A DNA stretch of 64,000 nt from Shewanella schlegeliana (GTDB taxonomy: Bacteria; Pseudomonadota; Gammaproteobacteria; Enterobacterales; Shewanellaceae): assembly GCF_016765635.1 (NCBI RefSeq), contig NZ_JAESVD010000014.1, positions 1 to 64,000 on the forward strand. The letters are read 5' to 3'. The translations under genes and the position numbers were made by a program. The notes beneath the pieces were generated by a model. That model saw only the letters and a list, made by a program, of their open reading frames with translations. It made no database searches and was not told the DNA's origin. Positions 62,114 to 64,000 of this stretch are shown here, piece by piece (within the stretch, counting starts at the first letter, position 1; every line of letters begins with the position of its first letter).

Positions 62114-63088
62114 TTACTTTTTAATCTGAGTTAGCTGATGTTTTATATAGCTAAAAGGTAGCTTACACATTCGTTTCCACCCGATAGTCTTAAATATATC
62201 AAATTTCGAGATAGCAATGCTTGGATCGCAATATTGCTTATAGAGTAATAGCCAATCTTGGTGGCATATCTCATTTGGGCGCTTACTTTTAGGAATAAAA
62301 CGTTGTATAAGCCCCAAGCCTATTTGTTCCGGTTCTAACACCACTAAATTAGAGGCAATAAATCGCTCCCAATAGGCAAGTAATTCAGGGGAGTTTTGGT
62401 GGCGGTGCTGTAGATAGGGAACGGTGCTATCAAGTTTTCTTAGCCAAGCATTACAATAGATCTGTTCTGCATGAGGGCCGACTTTCGGGGCTCCACGATA
62501 TTGTGGGGAGCCTGCTTTTGTCGGGTCGAACTCTCTATCTGGGAAAAGCGGGATATCCCATATTTTTAGTAGGTCTTCGGTTAAACCAAAGTGAAAGAAA
62601 TCGCTGGGCAGCATAACGATTTTCTGCCCATCGGCATAACGACGAAAATAACTCGTATTAGTGACAACCTTTTGTGTAAATAATTTACTTGCATCATTTC
62701 GAGCAGGAAAAGCTTGCTGGGCTGCAACAAAGTCATTACTGGTAAGAAAGTTATCAGAACGTATTTTTACTGCATAAGGTGTCGTTACCTGCTTAAGCCC
62801 TTCAGCGCTTGAAACTATTTGACGATTAAAGTTTAGTTTTCCAGGCTCACCTTTTGCGTTATAAGACACAATTGTTGCGCCAGGATCTTTATTTAACAGT
62901 AAAATATCAGGGTTTAGGCCGTGGCAGTCTTGCCCTTCCCAAGTTGATAGGATTATCGTCGCACCTGGTAGATGTGTTCTTATGCTCGCTATACATTTAT
63001 GTGTGATTCCGGGCTCCTGTGAACGCCCTTGATAGGCTTGAACAGGTCCCTGTATAACTACGCTAATGTCTTTGAAATCTATACTCAT
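62114..63088 (-). CDS. WavE-family lipopolysaccharide synthesis protein
   Basis: A 324-residue protein with the WavE start IDFKDISVVIQGPVQ and core CIASIRTHLPGATIILSTWEGQD, then KIRSDNFLTSNDFV, a possible glycosyltransferase A metal site (RSDN). WavE contributes to core oligosaccharide synthesis in Vibrio cholerae. ATG at 63088 is chosen; an upstream in-frame TTG at 63109 is possible and neither has a clear ribosome site. Confidence 0.85.
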   Translation of the reverse strand: MSIDFKDISVVIQGPVQAYQGRSQEPGITHKCIASIRTHLPGATIILSTWEGQDCHGLNPDILLLNKDPGATIVSYNAKGEPGKLNFNRQIVSSAEGLKQVTTPYAVKIRSDNFLTSNDFVAAQQAFPARNDASKLFTQKVVTNTSYFRRYADGQKIVMLPSDFFHFGLTEDLLKIWDIPLFPDREFDPTKAGSPQYRGAPKVGPHAEQIYCNAWLRKLDSTVPYLQHRHQNSPELLAYWERFIASNLVVLEPEQIGLGLIQRFIPKSKRPNEICHQDWLLLYKQYCDPSIAISKFDIFKTIGWKRMCKLPFSYIKHQLTQIKK

Positions 63089-63153
63089 ATTTGCTTGGCT
63101 TAATGACAATGGATTGTGCTATCCCAAACGACTTAGAGCTCTAAGTCGTTTTA

Positions 63154-63873
63154 CTATACGTTAATGAAGTCCAAGTACTCTTGAGGTACTCCGCAGAAGA
63201 TCACTTCATCATGCTTAATTAAGTGATAACGAATATCTTTCCCTTCATTGATTAGGTAGTTATATAGAGGAGCGATGTAAAGCTCTTGTTTTTGCCATTC
63301 AGATACTGGTCTAGCAGCTTCTAATTTAAATATCCGTTTGAAATCTCCGGCATGGTTAAAGTGATAAAGTCCAGTGCTACAAAGATCAGATATAGGGTTT
63401 TTCTCCGCAGTTTCTACAACGCGGTCACTGGTAGCTGTTTCAGGTTTAGCATATGACCAATTACTCCCTTCTCCTTTAAAGACTTCAAGATAGCCATCGC
63501 ATTCGTTAACGACTTTGGGAAAAATAAAGTCAGGTCTGAATGTGTCAATATTAAATATAGTAATAGGCAGGTGGTCTTCACAATCTTGAATGCCAAGGTA
63601 CACAGTTTCAGCTTGGCCGCGAGTTTCAGCCTCTAACACTACGATGCGGTAGCTTTTTATCCCAAGAGCTTGGCAGCGAGACTCTACAAATTTAGGCGTG
63701 TCGTAATCACTACGCACAATGAAGAGGAATTCTGTCGTTTCAAAGTAAGCTTTGAAGCTTAAAACTGCATGGTCAAATAGGGGAATGCCATGAGCCGGAA
63801 GCATATATTTCGGCTCGTTATAACCCGCCTTAAAAAAGCGTGAACTTAAACCTGCCATTGGAATTACAATCAT
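63154..63873 (-). CDS. Sugar nucleotidyltransferase-like protein
   Basis: A 239-residue protein that begins MIVIPMAGLSSRF, the nucleotide-binding loop of NTP transferases with a partial GxxxR, and continues with EPKYMLPAHG and IFNIDTF (the metal-binding aspartate). It probably activates a sugar phosphate for the surface glycan. The ATG overlaps the previous gene's stop by 4 bp (ATGA). Confidence 0.85.
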   Translation of the reverse strand: MIVIPMAGLSSRFFKAGYNEPKYMLPAHGIPLFDHAVLSFKAYFETTEFLFIVRSDYDTPKFVESRCQALGIKSYRIVVLEAETRGQAETVYLGIQDCEDHLPITIFNIDTFRPDFIFPKVVNECDGYLEVFKGEGSNWSYAKPETATSDRVVETAEKNPISDLCSTGLYHFNHAGDFKRIFKLEAARPVSEWQKQELYIAPLYNYLINEGKDIRYHLIKHDEVIFCGVPQEYLDFINV

Positions 63874-64000
63874 TGGATACTTCCTGTGTTTAATTGAATC
63901 TTGTCAAATAAGCGGTAAGCATTTCCGATAAAACCTAGCTGACGTTCTGGCTTATCACTGTGAAGCGGTAACATAGATAAAAACAGTTGGATTTGCATGG
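63870..64000 (-). CDS. 3' end of an unidentified surface-polysaccharide gene
   Basis: Minus-strand frame open from the window edge to a TGA overlapping the next ATG. About 43 residues are visible, ending DKPERQLGFIGNAYRLF then DKIQLNTGSIQ. I do not recognise it; the overlap puts it in the same operon as the nucleotidyltransferase. Confidence 0.6.
   Translation of the reverse strand, partial: MQIQLFLSMLPLHSDKPERQLGFIGNAYRLFDKIQLNTGSIQ

Noticed and set aside
1..64000. CRISPR array, prophage or complete transposable element
   Set aside because: I found no regularly spaced repeats, integrase, phage structural genes or transposase frames in the window.

Overview
The window is chromosomal DNA from a marine gammaproteobacterium, most likely a Shewanella. 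The evidence is the complete Vibrio/Shewanella-type lateral flagellar gene set (laf genes), the engB-spf-polA neighbourhood, kbl-tdh, glpE-glpG, yihI with a DUF2489 gene, a cytochrome c4 and kdkA/waaA lipopolysaccharide genes. I cannot assign a species from sequence alone.

Layout. (1) 1-970: a 5S rRNA gene with its terminator (end of an rrn operon), then about 790 bp without a convincing gene that carries two diverged copies of a 98-bp segment. (2) 974-37248: one contiguous lateral flagellum locus of about 36 kb. On the minus strand, right to left, it holds motY-lafK-fliEFGHIJ, flgBCDEFGHIJKL plus a flagellin-like gene, lafA (flagellin), fliD-fliS-fliT-fliK-fliL, lafS (sigma-28), the lafT-lafU stator, a PilZ-like gene and a small membrane protein. 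On the plus strand it holds fliB (flagellin lysine methylase), flgA-flgM-flgN and fliM-fliN-fliP-(small ORF)-fliQ-fliR-flhB-flhA. LafK should switch on sigma-54 promoters, FlgM/LafS should time the late genes, and LafT/LafU should power rotation. (3) 37300-43850: pldB-like hydrolase, DUF885 lipoprotein, hemN, DUF2489 gene, yihI and a methyltransferase. (4) 43900-46800: two regulatory RNA genes recognised from sequence, csrB (GGA-rich CsrA-sequestering RNA) and spf (Spot 42), with cytochrome c4 and engB. (5) 46800-55300: polA, elbB, glpG-glpE, kbl-tdh and a TetR regulator. (6) 55450-64000: lipopolysaccharide core and surface glycan genes (waaA, kdkA, a heptosyltransferase-like gene, two paralogous GT-B-like proteins flanking a family 4 glycosyltransferase, a WavE-like gene, a nucleotidyltransferase and a gene cut by the window edge).

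Most notable points: lafK carries an in-frame TAA that separates its AAA+ domain from its Fis-type DNA-binding domain. A one-span mini-ORF lies between fliP and fliQ in a locus with no recognisable fliO. A flagellin-like protein of unknown role follows flgL, and a PilZ-like protein sits in the stator operon. glpG has an 82-bp tandem duplication of its own start region, creating a 25-codon upstream ORF. A second minus-strand terminator about 140 bp beyond spf hints at another small RNA. I see no CRISPR array, prophage or complete insertion sequence.
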